DNA of 24,912 bases. Source: PZPK01 sp041590075 (GTDB taxonomy: Bacteria; Pseudomonadota; Gammaproteobacteria; Pseudomonadales; Oleiphilaceae). The stretch covers positions 1 through 24,912 of the forward strand of contig JBFHUL010000049.1 in NCBI GenBank assembly GCA_041590075.1, written 5' to 3'. The position numbers and the translations under genes are program-made. Numbering within the stretch: the stretch's first letter is position 1; the number at the start of each line of letters is the position of its first letter. Shown here piece after piece: positions 24,674 through 24,912 of this stretch. Under the pieces are notes generated by a model. It searched no databases and was not told the origin of the DNA. It saw only the letters and a program-made list of their open reading frames with translations.

Positions 24674-24710
24674 ACTATACGCAATAATCTGCGAAATATT
24701 CTGCGATAGT
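24674..24710. promoter_or_regulatory. Lrp-type operator candidate between LysE and Lrp genes
   Basis: The AT-rich 37-bp stretch starts with ACTATACGCA and ends with CTGCGATAGT, an imperfect inverted repeat. Inside it TCTGCGA occurs twice in tandem (24689-24695 and 24700-24706) around AATATT. Lrp/AsnC proteins often bind such repeats, spaced about one DNA turn apart, in the gap shared with their target. Confidence 0.4.
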
Positions 24711-24730
24711 TGCTTTGAAGGAGGTTATTT

Positions 24731-24912
24731 GTGCAACAAAAAGTCGAATTGGATAGGATTAATAAGCGAATATTGCGCGAGCTCAGTGAGGATGGCAGAG
24801 TGAGTAATGCGGAGCTGGCCGATCGGGTGGGGCTGTCGCCTTCGGCGTGCCTGCGTCGCGTGCAAGAGTTGGAGCGTCAGGGCGTGATCAGCGGTTACCG
24901 GGCCGTGCTGGA
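24731..24912 (+). CDS. Lrp/AsnC-family regulator, N-terminal part (3' end outside window)
   Basis: Starts at a GTG at 24731 with a very good ribosome site (AAGGAGG, six-base spacer) and runs open to the window edge, giving 60 residues. The start is typical of Lrp-type regulators: LDRINKRILRELSEDGRVSNAELADRVGLSPSACLRRVQ, that is, a short helix, then a helix-turn-helix with recognition segment SPSACLRRVQELE, then GVISGYRAVL leading to the ligand-binding domain that is cut off. It likely senses an amino acid and controls the divergent LysE-type exporter. Confidence 0.85.
   Translation, partial: MQQKVELDRINKRILRELSEDGRVSNAELADRVGLSPSACLRRVQELERQGVISGYRAVL

Noticed and set aside
1..24912. CRISPR arrays, tRNA or rRNA genes, insertion sequences, prophage or toxin-antitoxin genes
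   Set aside because: No regularly spaced repeats, no cloverleaf or rRNA sequence, no transposase or integrase motifs and no short toxin-antitoxin pairs were seen on either strand.

Overview
This window carries about 20 protein genes on both strands and is cut off inside a gene at each end. No rRNA, tRNA, CRISPR array, insertion sequence or phage gene was seen. The content (a PilU-type twitching ATPase, several GGDEF/EAL/HD-GYP signalling proteins, many small outer-membrane lipoproteins, a Baeyer-Villiger catabolic cluster and a LysE exporter with an Lrp regulator) suggests a free-living, probably marine or aquatic, gammaproteobacterium of the Cellvibrionales/Oceanospirillales/Alcanivorax type. 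That placement is inference from gene families, not a database match.

Left part (1-2.3 kb): the 3' end of a probable XRE/MmyB-type regulator, a secreted SGNH esterase/lipase with a clear intrinsic terminator, and a divergent hypothetical lipoprotein. Signalling block (2.3-10.2 kb, all minus strand): a tight four-gene operon reads coiled-coil protein, then a membrane protein with a roadblock/longin-like domain and an OmpA-like peptidoglycan-binding domain, then a small Ras-like GTPase, then a PAS-GGDEF-EAL protein, with gaps of 9, 10 and 2 bases. Just upstream on the same strand lies a MASE1-CHASE hybrid histidine kinase. This operon is the best candidate for a little-described system: a bacterial small GTPase wired to the cell wall on one side and to cyclic di-GMP turnover on the other.

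Middle (10.3-15.4 kb): an SDR oxidoreductase, a lipoprotein of unknown function, a CAP/SCP-domain lipoprotein, a MmcQ/YjbR protein, an Hpt-HD-GYP fusion and a YceK-like lipoprotein. The Hpt-HD-GYP protein may take phosphate from hybrid kinases such as the one nearby (inference).

Catabolic cluster (15.4-21.5 kb): a TetR regulator diverges from a monooxygenase - alpha/beta hydrolase - SDR operon. Two related AraC regulators follow on the opposite strand. The enzyme order resembles the mycobacterial mymA-lipR-sadH arrangement, and the chemistry fits alcohol to ketone (SDR), ketone to ester (Baeyer-Villiger monooxygenase), ester to acid plus alcohol (hydrolase). The TetR/monooxygenase gap holds three evenly spaced half-sites that look like the TetR operator.

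Right end (21.7-24.9 kb): PilU-like ATPase, an orphan periplasmic sugar-type binding protein, a LysE/RhtB amino-acid exporter and, divergent from it, the start of an Lrp/AsnC regulator, with an operator-like repeat between the last two.
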